Shown piece by piece: positions 17,849 through 26,670 of a stretch of DNA of 40,223 nt. Each line of letters opens with the position of its first letter. Position 1 is the stretch's first letter. The stretch is from an uncultured Verrucomicrobia subdivision 3 bacterium (GTDB taxonomy: Bacteria; Verrucomicrobiota; Verrucomicrobiia; Limisphaerales; UBA11358), in assembly GCA_903895255.1 (NCBI GenBank), contig CAITTG010000089.1, positions 1 through 40,223 on the forward strand. The letters run 5' to 3'. A program made the translations under genes and the position numbers. Below the pieces are notes generated by a model. It was not told the origin of the DNA. It saw only the letters and a program-made list of their open reading frames with translations, and did not search any database.

Positions 17849-18957
17849 GCTTTATTAATTTCCGCAAGCGCCCGGCGGTTGGGGGTCATGCCGGCGCCCG
17901 GCGTTTCCGGGGCGACGTAAAATCCATCCACAATATTCGCCGGCGTCTCCATCCAGTCGCGCAGCCAGGGAATGTATTCGAGCAACGCGCACGAGGCATG
18001 CGCGAAGCAAAGGTGCTGGTGCACCTGGCACATGTCGCCGACGTGCGGCACCACCGGCAGGCTGTAACAGCGCGCCAGATCCGCCACCTGCCAGAATTCC
18101 GTGATCCCCGCCAGCCGCACCACGTCCGGCTGCACATAATGCACGGCCGCGGCATGGATGAAATCGCGGAAGTGCGACGCGGTGTAAAGCTGCTCGCCCA
18201 GGGCAATCGGCGTTTCAATGGTCTCGGCGAGGCGGCGATGGCCCTCGACATCGTCGAAATAAATCGGCTCCTCAATCCAAACGATGTCAAAATCCTTCAA
18301 CCGGCTGCCGGTTTGAATCGCCTGGGGCAGCGTCCAGCGTCCATTCACATCCGTCATGATGCGGATGTCCGGGCCCAGGGCTTTCCGCACGGCCTCCACG
18401 CGGCGCAAATCCTCGCGGGGATTCGGCCCCCCGATTTTCAACTTCACCGCGCGGTAACCGCCCTCTTCCACCAGGCGTTTGCAATCCGACACCACGGTTT
18501 CCAGCGGCCAGTTGAGCCAGCCGCCATCGGTGTTGTAGGCCTCCACTTTTTTCTTCGCGGAGCCGCCCAGCAATTTCCACAAGGGCACCCCCGCCTCTTT
18601 GGCCTTCAGATCCCACAGCGCGATGTCGATAGCGCCCAAGGCCAGATGCGTGACTCCCGCCCGGCCCACCCAGTAGATTTCCGCCTGTTTGTGGAGCTTT
18701 TCCCAGAGGGCCAGCACCTCACGGGGGTCTTCGCCCAGGAGCAGGGGGCCAAAGCTATGCAGAATGCAGTCGACGATCAACCGGTCGGTGGGCAGATGCG
18801 CGTGCGTGCCGGAAAAACCGTAGCCGATATGGCCCGTGTCCGTATGGATGGCGACACCCGGGGCGCCCCAGTGGGAAAGTTTGTGCGTGCTGTCGGCAAT
18901 GCCGCCGCGGGTGACCGGGGCGTGCAGGATGATCGGTTCAAGTTTGGTGATTTTCAT
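17845..18957 (-). CDS. enolase-superfamily sugar-acid dehydratase (mandelate racemase subgroup)
   Basis: This protein of 370 residues has a capping domain and TIM barrel. The KxK base motif appears as AVKLKIG, metal ligands in MTDVNGRW, WIEEP and GEQLY, and the second base His in VVPHVGD. That set defines the mandelate racemase subgroup, with L-fuconate, L-rhamnonate and galactonate dehydratases among its members. The expected reaction is removal of water from a sugar acid to a 2-keto-3-deoxy acid. With a lactonase and an aldolase encoded in the other operon, L-fuconate or L-rhamnonate is the best guess. It lies between the Zn-dehydrogenase (18 bases) and GH29 (overlap). Confidence 0.87.
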   Translation of the reverse strand: MKITKLEPIILHAPVTRGGIADSTHKLSHWGAPGVAIHTDTGHIGYGFSGTHAHLPTDRLIVDCILHSFGPLLLGEDPREVLALWEKLHKQAEIYWVGRAGVTHLALGAIDIALWDLKAKEAGVPLWKLLGGSAKKKVEAYNTDGGWLNWPLETVVSDCKRLVEEGGYRAVKLKIGGPNPREDLRRVEAVRKALGPDIRIMTDVNGRWTLPQAIQTGSRLKDFDIVWIEEPIYFDDVEGHRRLAETIETPIALGEQLYTASHFRDFIHAAAVHYVQPDVVRLAGITEFWQVADLARCYSLPVVPHVGDMCQVHQHLCFAHASCALLEYIPWLRDWMETPANIVDGFYVAPETPGAGMTPNRRALAEINKA

Positions 18958-18975
18958 CGTAATGATGTTTGGTGG

Positions 18976-19986
18976 TTAAAGGGTGTCGAAATCTATCATG
19001 GCTTTCACGAGCTTCGGCTCGTGATGGATGCCCGCCAGGCGCTCCGCCGTCTCGGCAAAACTGAAGCGATGCGTGATGAGCGGCAACACCTCCACTCGTC
19101 CGGCGATCATGGACCGGATGACTTCCTGGAAGGTGCCGGTCAAGCCCGCGCGGCTGGCCAGCAGGGTCAGTTCCCGCCGGTGGAAATTGGGATCGTCAAA
19201 AACCATTTCGCCGATGAACAAGCCCAAAAATACTATTCGGCCGCCATGCTCGGCCAGTTGAAAGCAACCGCGCATGGAGGCGGCGTTGCCGGTGGCGTCA
19301 ATGACGACGGCGGGTAACTGGCCAAAGTGCCGGCGCAATGCATCCGCCAGCGTCTCGCCGGGCCGGAAACCGGTTCCCAACTGCATGGTCTCGCAGGCAA
19401 AGGCCAGCCGGCCGGGCTGTGGATCCACACACGCCAGCCGCGCCCCCGCCGCGCGCGCGAAAATGGCGGCCGCCAGCCCAATGGGGCCCAGGCCGAGTAT
19501 CACCACTGGTTCCCCCGCGCGCAACGCGGCGCGTTCGACTCCGTGCGCCCCAATGACCAGCGGTTCCACCAGGGCGATTTGGTCCGGTTGCAAGGAGCCC
19601 GCCCGGTGCAACTTGTCCACGGGCACCGTGATCTGAGGAGCATGGCCGCCATCAAGGTGCACTCCGAGCACTTTCAACTGTTGGCAGCAGTTGGTTTTGC
19701 CCGCGCGGCAGGCCGGGCAGGTACCACAAAAATAATAGGGTTCCACCGCGCACAAATCGCCGGACTGAAGCTCCCCGGCGGGGGCGGTGATCACCTCGAC
19801 GCACAACTCATGCCCCAGCCGGCGGGGGTAACTGAAAAAGGGCTGGCGGCCGGCCAGTGCGTGAATGTCCGTGCCACACACCCCGCAACGCCGCACCCGC
19901 ACCAGCGCCTCGCCCTGGCCGGGCCGGGGTTCGGGTGCTTCCGACCAGGCGAGGACGCCGGGTTCTTTTAAGACAAGGGTTTGCAC
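18976..19986 (-). CDS. zinc-dependent medium-chain alcohol dehydrogenase
   Basis: This MDR-family protein has 336 residues. Catalytic zinc ligands are in CGVCGTDIH and LGHELCVEV; the structural zinc cluster is CGTCPACRAGKTNCC. The nucleotide fold shows VVILGLGPIGLAAA. Relatives oxidise polyols and sugars or 2-keto-3-deoxy acids. In this operon it might act on L-fucose, on a keto-deoxy acid, or interconvert lactaldehyde and 1,2-propanediol. The sequence does not decide among these. It is 19 bases downstream of the GH38-like gene. Confidence 0.86.
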   Translation of the reverse strand: MQTLVLKEPGVLAWSEAPEPRPGQGEALVRVRRCGVCGTDIHALAGRQPFFSYPRRLGHELCVEVITAPAGELQSGDLCAVEPYYFCGTCPACRAGKTNCCQQLKVLGVHLDGGHAPQITVPVDKLHRAGSLQPDQIALVEPLVIGAHGVERAALRAGEPVVILGLGPIGLAAAIFARAAGARLACVDPQPGRLAFACETMQLGTGFRPGETLADALRRHFGQLPAVVIDATGNAASMRGCFQLAEHGGRIVFLGLFIGEMVFDDPNFHRRELTLLASRAGLTGTFQEVIRSMIAGRVEVLPLITHRFSFAETAERLAGIHHEPKLVKAMIDFDTL

Positions 19987-20005
19987 GTTTGATGATCAGG
20001 GCGAA

Positions 20006-22603
20006 TTATTTTCCGCGCGGCGGATGGCCTTTGACATTCGGCAAATACTCATGCAAGGCTGCCAGTTTGGGGGCGGGGACCAATTCATCCCACGCCAGCA
20101 AAGGCTGGATTTCCCCGACCGGGGTGGCAGTGCGGAAACGCAGCGTGATTATCTGTTGCGGCCGCACGGTAAAACTGTACTCCGGACCACCGGCAAGGGG
20201 CTGCGGATGCCCGCCAGTCAAATCGGTCAGAGCCGCCGCTGCATGCGGCAATTGCAACCTCACCCAGGCCGGCCCGGCTTGGCCGAGCACCTCGACCGCC
20301 CTCACTTCGATATCGGCGCCGTCACGCCGCATCGCCTCGACAATCAAGTTGGTGGACGTTTCCAGGAAGGGCATCGGATCGACCGCATGACAGCCAGTGG
20401 CGACGGAGACGGGCGAATTATATTCCCACGCCATCTGGGGCACCCGGGCGGCCGTCCAGTCTTCGTCATGCGCCACGAGCGCATATTCAAATTGATGCCG
20501 GCCCCGGCCACTCAACCAGGCGTTGGTGTAGCCGTAATATTTGTCGGTGGCATTGAGCAGATAAATGACCGGCGTGTTCTTATCGATTTCCCGACCCGGC
20601 ACACCGCGGTCCAGCAAGGCCACCCCGCCGTGGCCGGGCGTGGCGTAATCGCTCCAGCGCACAGCCGGCACGATGCCCGCGATGGTGACGTCATCACGGG
20701 AGAAGCCGAACGGAATGCCGCGCCGGATTTCGGCCGGGGTTTGGGCGAGCGGAAACTCCGCCAGCACCACCGTGAGATTGGGCACATCCGTCAGGTCAGT
20801 GGTAAATTCGATGCGCGGGGAGTGTTTATAAAAACGGGTGACCCGCCGAACGTAACCGCCACCGAGGAAAGTGGAGTCGGTGGTCACCGTGATGGCAACT
20901 GGGCCCTCGGTCACCGCAAGGTTGACCGGATAATCACTGGAGGTCCCCAGCCGTTTGCGCAAGGGACGCGCATCCGTGAAATCACCGGGATCCCACCCGC
21001 GCGGGGCATGATGCTGTTCGGCCACAATGACATTGGCCGGGCCGCCGAGCATTTCCCGGCCGGATGGCTTGGCCCGCACGCTCACCAGGGCGCCCGTAAG
21101 CGGATCCACTTTGGCGGAATAAAATGAGGTCTCAATGACCGCCGGCAAAGGGATCTTGTGGGGCAGCGGCGCGGCGGACGACTTGAGTTTGGCCCCGGTC
21201 ACACCGGTGGCGGGCAGGCCCAGTTCACAGAGCGTGGTGCCGTCACCCGTCATCTCGGCAGTCACCCCCGCCAGGCTTTTACCCGGGGGCAGGGCCAGCC
21301 GCAGGGGATCGTTGCGCCACCAGTTCGCGGCATTGAACAAAGTCACCGCCGGACCGGGGCCGGCCAGTTTACGCGCGGCGGACACCAGTGTGTCGGCGCT
21401 TTGGTTTTGCACCCAGGTGAACCGGTCCTGGACATCCCAGGATTTCTGGTCCGCAAACACCATGCCCCCGGCGGAGCCCCACAGGGTGTTCCGATCCATG
21501 TTCAGCAACATTTGCAACCAGGCATGGTAAAGTGGTTGCACCGGATAAGCATACTGCCGGTCGAGACTGGCAATCGTCGCCAGCATTTCCGCCGCCTGCA
21601 ACGCCTGCTCGTCACGCCGGTACCAGGACTTAACGAGTGGGTTTTCAATCCAGAAGGAATCAAACGTGTAACTGGTCCCCGTACGCACCACCGGCAGCTC
21701 AATCCGACCAGCATTAACTCCCGTCATCAAACTGTCCACGTACGGCGAGAGTCCGGTGTAACGAATCTCGCAATCGGGCCGGAAAGTCTTCCAAGCCTCC
21801 AGAAATTCCGTGGGGTTTGCTTTCCTCGCGGGGGCTAGCGAATAATCGCCATCGCCGCCCAGAACCAAGACGGGCGCGCCAACTGGTGTGTGGGCGAGCT
21901 TTCCCGAGAGCTCCCGCGCGGCTGCCTGCAGCAAATTGGTCGTCACCGGTCCCTTGGCGGCATACGCCCCCCCCAGATTGTCCGAATAATTGCCGGGCAC
22001 GAGGGTAAGTATGCGCGAACCATCCGGCGACTCCGACCAGAAGGCGGTTTTCCCGGCGCGGTTGCACCGGGTGTACACCATCGCGTCCAGTCCGAGCAGG
22101 GAGCATATTTGCGGCATTTGCACATGGGTGCCGCACACGTCGATCGTCCAGCAGTAGCGCGGACGGACTCCCATCACCTGCTGCTGCCAGCGCAAACCCT
22201 CCACCCCCATCCGGGCCAGGGCCTCGCCCCCGGAAAGATTGATGGTTGGTTCCAAAAAGAAGGCATTTACCAATTCCACCCGCCCTTCGCCAATGCGTCG
22301 TTTCAATTCGGCAAACCGTTCCGGCTGGAAATTTTGGATAGCGATCTGGTTGTTGCACTCGGACAGCACAAAATCATAATTCGTGTCGTCCCGCACGCGG
22401 TCGAGGTGGTTGAGATATGAATTGGCGCAGTAATTGCGCTCAACCGACCAGTTGGCCAGCCAGCCGCAACTGGCCGGATGAAAATTTGGCACCACGAAAA
22501 CCTGAGCTGGCAGAGCGGGAACCGGGGATTGCGCCGACGAGTTGCCCGCCAACAGCACGGCGGCCAGCACACCCAGACCAAGGGTTAAGGCGGCGGATTT
22601 CAT
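20006..22603 (-). CDS. secreted GH38-like (alpha-mannosidase superfamily) protein with altered metal site
   Basis: This protein of 865 residues has a signal peptide (ALTLGLGVLAAVLLAG...SSAQS). The N-terminal half follows the GH38 fold: LNHLDRV, FVLSECNNQI, then the nucleophile region YCWTIDVCGTH (Asp155). Typical GH38 enzymes begin with an HxHxDxxW-type zinc motif. Here that place reads VPNFHPASCGW, keeping His42 but with Ala44 where the zinc-binding Asp should be. C-terminal beta domains follow (GRGRHQFEYALVAH). It may be a divergent subfamily with another sugar preference. Its ATG overlaps nothing upstream but shares 4 bases with the mutarotase stop, so both are co-translated. Confidence 0.78.
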   Translation of the reverse strand: MKSAALTLGLGVLAAVLLAGNSSAQSPVPALPAQVFVVPNFHPASCGWLANWSVERNYCANSYLNHLDRVRDDTNYDFVLSECNNQIAIQNFQPERFAELKRRIGEGRVELVNAFFLEPTINLSGGEALARMGVEGLRWQQQVMGVRPRYCWTIDVCGTHVQMPQICSLLGLDAMVYTRCNRAGKTAFWSESPDGSRILTLVPGNYSDNLGGAYAAKGPVTTNLLQAAARELSGKLAHTPVGAPVLVLGGDGDYSLAPARKANPTEFLEAWKTFRPDCEIRYTGLSPYVDSLMTGVNAGRIELPVVRTGTSYTFDSFWIENPLVKSWYRRDEQALQAAEMLATIASLDRQYAYPVQPLYHAWLQMLLNMDRNTLWGSAGGMVFADQKSWDVQDRFTWVQNQSADTLVSAARKLAGPGPAVTLFNAANWWRNDPLRLALPPGKSLAGVTAEMTGDGTTLCELGLPATGVTGAKLKSSAAPLPHKIPLPAVIETSFYSAKVDPLTGALVSVRAKPSGREMLGGPANVIVAEQHHAPRGWDPGDFTDARPLRKRLGTSSDYPVNLAVTEGPVAITVTTDSTFLGGGYVRRVTRFYKHSPRIEFTTDLTDVPNLTVVLAEFPLAQTPAEIRRGIPFGFSRDDVTIAGIVPAVRWSDYATPGHGGVALLDRGVPGREIDKNTPVIYLLNATDKYYGYTNAWLSGRGRHQFEYALVAHDEDWTAARVPQMAWEYNSPVSVATGCHAVDPMPFLETSTNLIVEAMRRDGADIEVRAVEVLGQAGPAWVRLQLPHAAAALTDLTGGHPQPLAGGPEYSFTVRPQQIITLRFRTATPVGEIQPLLAWDELVPAPKLAALHEYLPNVKGHPPRGK

Positions 22604-23019
22604 TGCAGATGAAATACCTCCTTCGCATCACTCCAGATTTTCCCCTTCGCAGCGGCGTCTGGCAGCGGCTGCTGGCAGGGGTCGGTCTCCTGCCACCAGC
22701 GCTGAGTATCCGGGTCGGCGGCCATGCGTTTCATATCGGCGGCAAAGTCCGTGCCGGTATATTCCAGATAGGAAAAGAGATACACCTGGCCGTTGATTTC
22801 CCGCTCGTAGATCGAATAATTCTGAATGTGGCAGGCCTTGATCATCTGGCTCACCGCCGGCCAGGGATGGGCATGCAAATATTCATAGCGCTCCACCTTG
22901 TCGGGTTTGAGGCCCGTGACCCAGGCGTAGCGGGTGACTTTGGGGCTTGGGGTGGTGGCGCAGCCGGTGAACAGCACCAGTGCCAGCAGGAATGGCAGGG
23001 CGATCAGATTTGATTTCAT
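22600..23019 (-). CDS. lipoprotein-form L-rhamnose/L-fucose mutarotase
   Basis: This protein of 139 residues is a DUF718/RhaM-type mutarotase preceded by a lipoprotein signal (LIALPFLLALVLFTGC, lipobox FTGC). The mature part carries YEYLHAHPWPAV, QNYSIYEREI, LFSYLEYTG and WWQETDPCQQPLP, parallel to the cytoplasmic copy at 6121-6459. The lipobox predicts membrane anchoring outside the cytoplasm, where it could equilibrate anomers released by the secreted GH29/GH78 enzymes before uptake by the SSS transporter encoded 13 bases upstream. Confidence 0.87.
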   Translation of the reverse strand: MKSNLIALPFLLALVLFTGCATTPSPKVTRYAWVTGLKPDKVERYEYLHAHPWPAVSQMIKACHIQNYSIYEREINGQVYLFSYLEYTGTDFAADMKRMAADPDTQRWWQETDPCQQPLPDAAAKGKIWSDAKEVFHLQ

Positions 23020-23032
23020 GGGGTGGGTGGGT

Positions 23033-24907
23033 TTAACGGAAAAGGTAATAGAGCGCGCACATAAAGATGAACACCATGGCCGCCAGGAATTTGTAATTGG
23101 CCAGTCCCGGCCAGCCTGGTGATTTCAACGCGTCAAAAGGATTGTCCCAGTACAAGTGTTGCGGATCCTCCGCCGCCAGTTTCGGCCGCGCCAGGGTGAG
23201 CACCACTTGCAGGCCAATGCAAAAGCACAACAGGTAAAACGCCATAAGCATGAACGGCGTGGTGTAGATAACGGCGGGAATCCAGCCGAAGGTTTGTGGC
23301 TGCCAGACATGCAGGGTTTTGCCCGTGAACACCATTGCCCCGGTCAATGAGCCCACCCACATCGTCCATTTCGCGCTGAAGGCCGAGGCGCGCGGCCAGA
23401 ACACCCCCAATGCAAACACGCACGAAACCGGCGGGGCGATGTGGGCGATGATGTCATTGATGCCGGCGAAGATGCTCTTGTAATTATCCAGCAAGGGCAC
23501 CATCCCAATGCCCAGCAGGAAAGCGGCCAGCGAGGCCAGCCGGCCGATCATTACCAGCCGGTGCTCGGGTGTGGCCGGACGGAACCGGCGGTACAGGTCA
23601 TAACTAAACAAGGTGGCGATGGAATTGGCCGCGCTCGCCAGGTTGCCCATGAGCGCCGCCATCAACGCCGCCGCCATCACGCCGAATAAACCGACCGGCA
23701 TGAGGCTTTTGATCATCAAACCGTACGTTTCCTTGGAGGTCATCAAGGTCACGTTCGCGGGAAGCACGAGCTTGCCGGGGTCCAGGCCCGTCATCAAGGT
23801 GAGCGGCTTGCCTTCATTTGCCAGTTCCTTGGTGAGATCCAGCGGCGCATTGCCGGCGGCCAGGGAGATTTTCCGGGTCTGGCCGGCCAGCACGGCGCCG
23901 GTTAATTCCAATTGATAAGGCTGGCCGGCTTGACCATTCACCGGAGCCACCGCCTCACTGCGCACGCGCAATTGGGCCATCCCGTCCAGTTTCCCTCCCT
24001 GAATCATCGACAGGAAGAGCAGTCCGGGCAGGATGAACACAAACACCGGAAACACTTTAAGCAGTCCGCAAAACAGCGGTCCGGTGCGCGCATGATTTTC
24101 GTTCTTCGCCCCCAGCACCCGCTGGACAATGGTCTGGTCGGCGCACCAGTACCAGATGCTTAACGCCGGATACCCCAGCAGCACCGCGTACCACGGCAAT
24201 CCGGGTTCGTCGCTGGGCGACCGCAGCATGGTGAGCTTCATCGTCTCGTCACTGGCGTGCAACTGGTCCGTCAAACCATGCCAGCCACCCGCCTTGTTAT
24301 AAGCCAGCGCGGTGATGATGATGGAGCCGGTCAGCAGAATGACCGCTTGAATGGTTTCGGTCAGCACCACCGCCGAAAGGCCGCCCAGAATCGTATAAAT
24401 CGCCGTCAGGGTGGTGAGCGTCAAAATGCATACCCATTTATCAATGCCGAACACCCCGTGCAACACCAGCCAGCCAGTCGACAGCGGAAAGGCGATGTTG
24501 AAGATGATGGCCGTCAGCATGGACAGCCCCGCCAGCCAGTCCCGGCATTCGGTGCAATACCGCTTTTCCAAAAAATCCGGCAGGGTTGCCACCTTGGCCC
24601 GCATGTAAAACGGCACAAAGAACAGGCTCAGCACAATCAGGGTGTAGGCCGCCAGCCATTCAAAATTACCCATCAGCAGCCCCGAATCATACCCCGCCTG
24701 CGCCAGGCTGACCAGGTGCACGCAGGAGATGTTGGTTGCAAACAGCGCCAGCCCGATGGCCGACCAACTCAGCGTGTTGCCCGCCAGAAAATAACTGCCA
24801 GCCTCGCTGCCCTTGCGCTTCCGCAAGCCCACCCACACCCCCGCGCCGACGATGCCGGCCAGGTAGGCGATGATGATGACGAGGTCGATGAGGCTGATGT
24901 TTTTCAC
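23033..24907 (-). CDS. SSS-family sodium:sugar symporter with extra-cytoplasmic insert
   Basis: This membrane protein of 624 residues belongs to the sodium:solute symporter family (SglT-like). It shows YFLAGNTLSWSAIGLALFATNIS, YWCADQTIVQRVLGAKN and LMAALMGNLASAANSIATLFSYDLY, all family landmarks. About residues 303-402 form a roughly 100-residue polar segment with beta character between two helices, longer than the usual loop there. Likely cargo is the fucose or rhamnose released outside. The stop of the gene lies 13 bases before the mutarotase; its start overlaps the GH29 stop by 4 bases. Confidence 0.9.
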   Translation of the reverse strand: MKNISLIDLVIIIAYLAGIVGAGVWVGLRKRKGSEAGSYFLAGNTLSWSAIGLALFATNISCVHLVSLAQAGYDSGLLMGNFEWLAAYTLIVLSLFFVPFYMRAKVATLPDFLEKRYCTECRDWLAGLSMLTAIIFNIAFPLSTGWLVLHGVFGIDKWVCILTLTTLTAIYTILGGLSAVVLTETIQAVILLTGSIIITALAYNKAGGWHGLTDQLHASDETMKLTMLRSPSDEPGLPWYAVLLGYPALSIWYWCADQTIVQRVLGAKNENHARTGPLFCGLLKVFPVFVFILPGLLFLSMIQGGKLDGMAQLRVRSEAVAPVNGQAGQPYQLELTGAVLAGQTRKISLAAGNAPLDLTKELANEGKPLTLMTGLDPGKLVLPANVTLMTSKETYGLMIKSLMPVGLFGVMAAALMAALMGNLASAANSIATLFSYDLYRRFRPATPEHRLVMIGRLASLAAFLLGIGMVPLLDNYKSIFAGINDIIAHIAPPVSCVFALGVFWPRASAFSAKWTMWVGSLTGAMVFTGKTLHVWQPQTFGWIPAVIYTTPFMLMAFYLLCFCIGLQVVLTLARPKLAAEDPQHLYWDNPFDALKSPGWPGLANYKFLAAMVFIFMCALYYLFR

Positions 24908-26595
24908 GGTTGTTTTTCCAACAGTTCAATTTCCGAAAGCGTCGGGCCTTCCGTGGCGTCCAGGATGTTCAACCGAAACTCCCGGGCCTTCACCGGGTTG
25001 AAATCCATCGCGTACCGCGCGCCGAGGCGTGTGCCACTGAAGATCGTTTTCCAATCATCCCCCGCGCGATATTGAAACTCGAACCGGGTGACGCGGTTGG
25101 TATATGGCTCCGCTTCCTGGATGCGCACCCCGGTGACCGTCTGCGCGCTGCCCAGATCAGCGGCAATCCATGCTTGTTTGGTTTCCCCATCCGTCGCCCA
25201 GCGGGTGTTTTTGTCGTGGTCAAACGCCTGTTGCGGGCCGTAATCGTTGTCATACCCCCGGTAAACATTCGAGGCCGTGGCTTTGACTTCCGCGCTCGCC
25301 GACAGTACGGGCAGGTCCATCGCGGGCCGGTCCAACGTCAATTTCACGATCGTGTCCACCGCTTCCAGCGCCCCCACCGGAATTTGCAGGGTCAGCCGGC
25401 CGTCTTGTTGCTGAAAGGTTACTGGCTGGCCATCAAGCAGCGTCGCCGACTGGATGGTCGCTGGCAGGGCGGGCAACTCCACCTTGCCATCGTTAGATTT
25501 CATCACATGCACGTAAACCAAGTTGTCCTTCCGCGTGCTCGTAATATTATTGCCCGGCTTCCAGGGCCCGCCGCGCGTGCCATAAATACTTTCACGATGC
25601 GTGGCCAGCCAGTCCCCCACCTGTTTGAGCAAGCCGGCTTGCGCGGGATCAATGACCCCGTCAGGGCGGGGTCCGACGTTTAACAAAATATTGCCATCCC
25701 CGCCCGCGCCCAAAATCAGCATGTTCAGACACGCCGCCACCGGTTTCACCCCGTCATTGGCCCCGCCCCACGCCCAGGCATTGTGCGCCGAAACCGTCAT
25801 GCAGGACTCCCACGGCCGGTTGAGCTGAAACTTCCCGATCTTTTGCTCCGGCGTGTCGTAATCCCCGCCCGCCCCCGTCCGGTTGTTAATCAAAATATCG
25901 GGCTGCAGCCGCCGCACCATTTGGATCGTCGCCGCCCCGCGTTCGCCATACATGGCCGAGACATCGTTCCAAATCGTGATGAGCGGGCCGTAATTAGTGA
26001 TCAATTCACTGATCTGCCCCTGTAAATAGGCCTCGTAGGCATCCAGATCGGACTTATCCCGCTTCACCTTCCCGGCCGGGCTGGTCACCGGCCAGTTGGT
26101 GTTGTACCAGTCAGTCACGGAATAATACGCGCCAAATTCAATCCCCTGTTTCTTGCACGCCGTGGCCAGTTCCCGCACGACATCCCGGTGGAACGGCGTG
26201 TTCATGATATTGTAATCACTCAGCTTGGTGTCCCAGAGACAAAAGCCATCATGATGTTTCGTCGTGAGCACGATGTATTTCATGCCGGCCGCCTTGGCGA
26301 TGCTCACCCATTCATCGGCGTTAAAATTCGTCGGATTGAACTGGTGATACAAGTTGTCATAAACCTCAATCGGCGTCTGCGCGCCGCGCGACCACCCGAT
26401 TTCATGGCCGGTCAGGCTCACTGGGCCCCAATGAATGAACATCCCAAACCGCAGGGACTGCCAGTGCGCCACGGCGGCAGGATCCGCCTTGGGCCAGGCC
26501 GGCGCGGTTTCCGCTGCGGCAGCGGCAGTACTAAACAACGAGGTGGCAGCCAGCAGCAAACAGCCGGGCACAATGCGGCGAAATAGATTTGTCAT
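24904..26595 (-). CDS. secreted GH29 alpha-L-fucosidase with F5/8 (CBM32-like) domain
   Basis: This protein of 563 residues has a signal peptide (CLLLAATSLFSTAAAAAE). GH29 features are RFGMFIHWGPVS (49-60), TTKHHDGFCLWD (111-122) and the nucleophile strand ITIWNDVSAMY (Asp211), where WND replaces the common WFD. A discoidin-type domain closes the protein (ATASNVYRGYDNDYGPQQAFD, RWATDGE). The start at 26595 was chosen because the signal peptide begins there; the reading frame continues to 26778 but would cross the divergent AraC start. It is the first gene of the nine-gene operon. Confidence 0.9.
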   Translation of the reverse strand: MTNLFRRIVPGCLLLAATSLFSTAAAAAETAPAWPKADPAAVAHWQSLRFGMFIHWGPVSLTGHEIGWSRGAQTPIEVYDNLYHQFNPTNFNADEWVSIAKAAGMKYIVLTTKHHDGFCLWDTKLSDYNIMNTPFHRDVVRELATACKKQGIEFGAYYSVTDWYNTNWPVTSPAGKVKRDKSDLDAYEAYLQGQISELITNYGPLITIWNDVSAMYGERGAATIQMVRRLQPDILINNRTGAGGDYDTPEQKIGKFQLNRPWESCMTVSAHNAWAWGGANDGVKPVAACLNMLILGAGGDGNILLNVGPRPDGVIDPAQAGLLKQVGDWLATHRESIYGTRGGPWKPGNNITSTRKDNLVYVHVMKSNDGKVELPALPATIQSATLLDGQPVTFQQQDGRLTLQIPVGALEAVDTIVKLTLDRPAMDLPVLSASAEVKATASNVYRGYDNDYGPQQAFDHDKNTRWATDGETKQAWIAADLGSAQTVTGVRIQEAEPYTNRVTRFEFQYRAGDDWKTIFSGTRLGARYAMDFNPVKAREFRLNILDATEGPTLSEIELLEKQP

Positions 26596-26670
26596 AGCTT
26601 GAGTCAACAGTTTGCCGGAATTGTCCGGCGCGGTCTTGCAATATCTTTCGGCGAATGATATTGAACACCC
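26596..26670. promoter_or_regulatory. divergent regulatory region with two palindromes
   Basis: A 75-base spacer separates the GH29 gene (leftward) from AraC (rightward). It contains GCCGGA (26614-26619) and TCCGGC (26624-26629), a perfect inverted pair around ATTG, and AATATC (26640-26645) with GATATT (26657-26662), a second pair around 11 bases. Their placement makes them operator candidates for the AraC protein or another regulator. No promoter boxes are convincing enough to assign. Confidence 0.5.
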
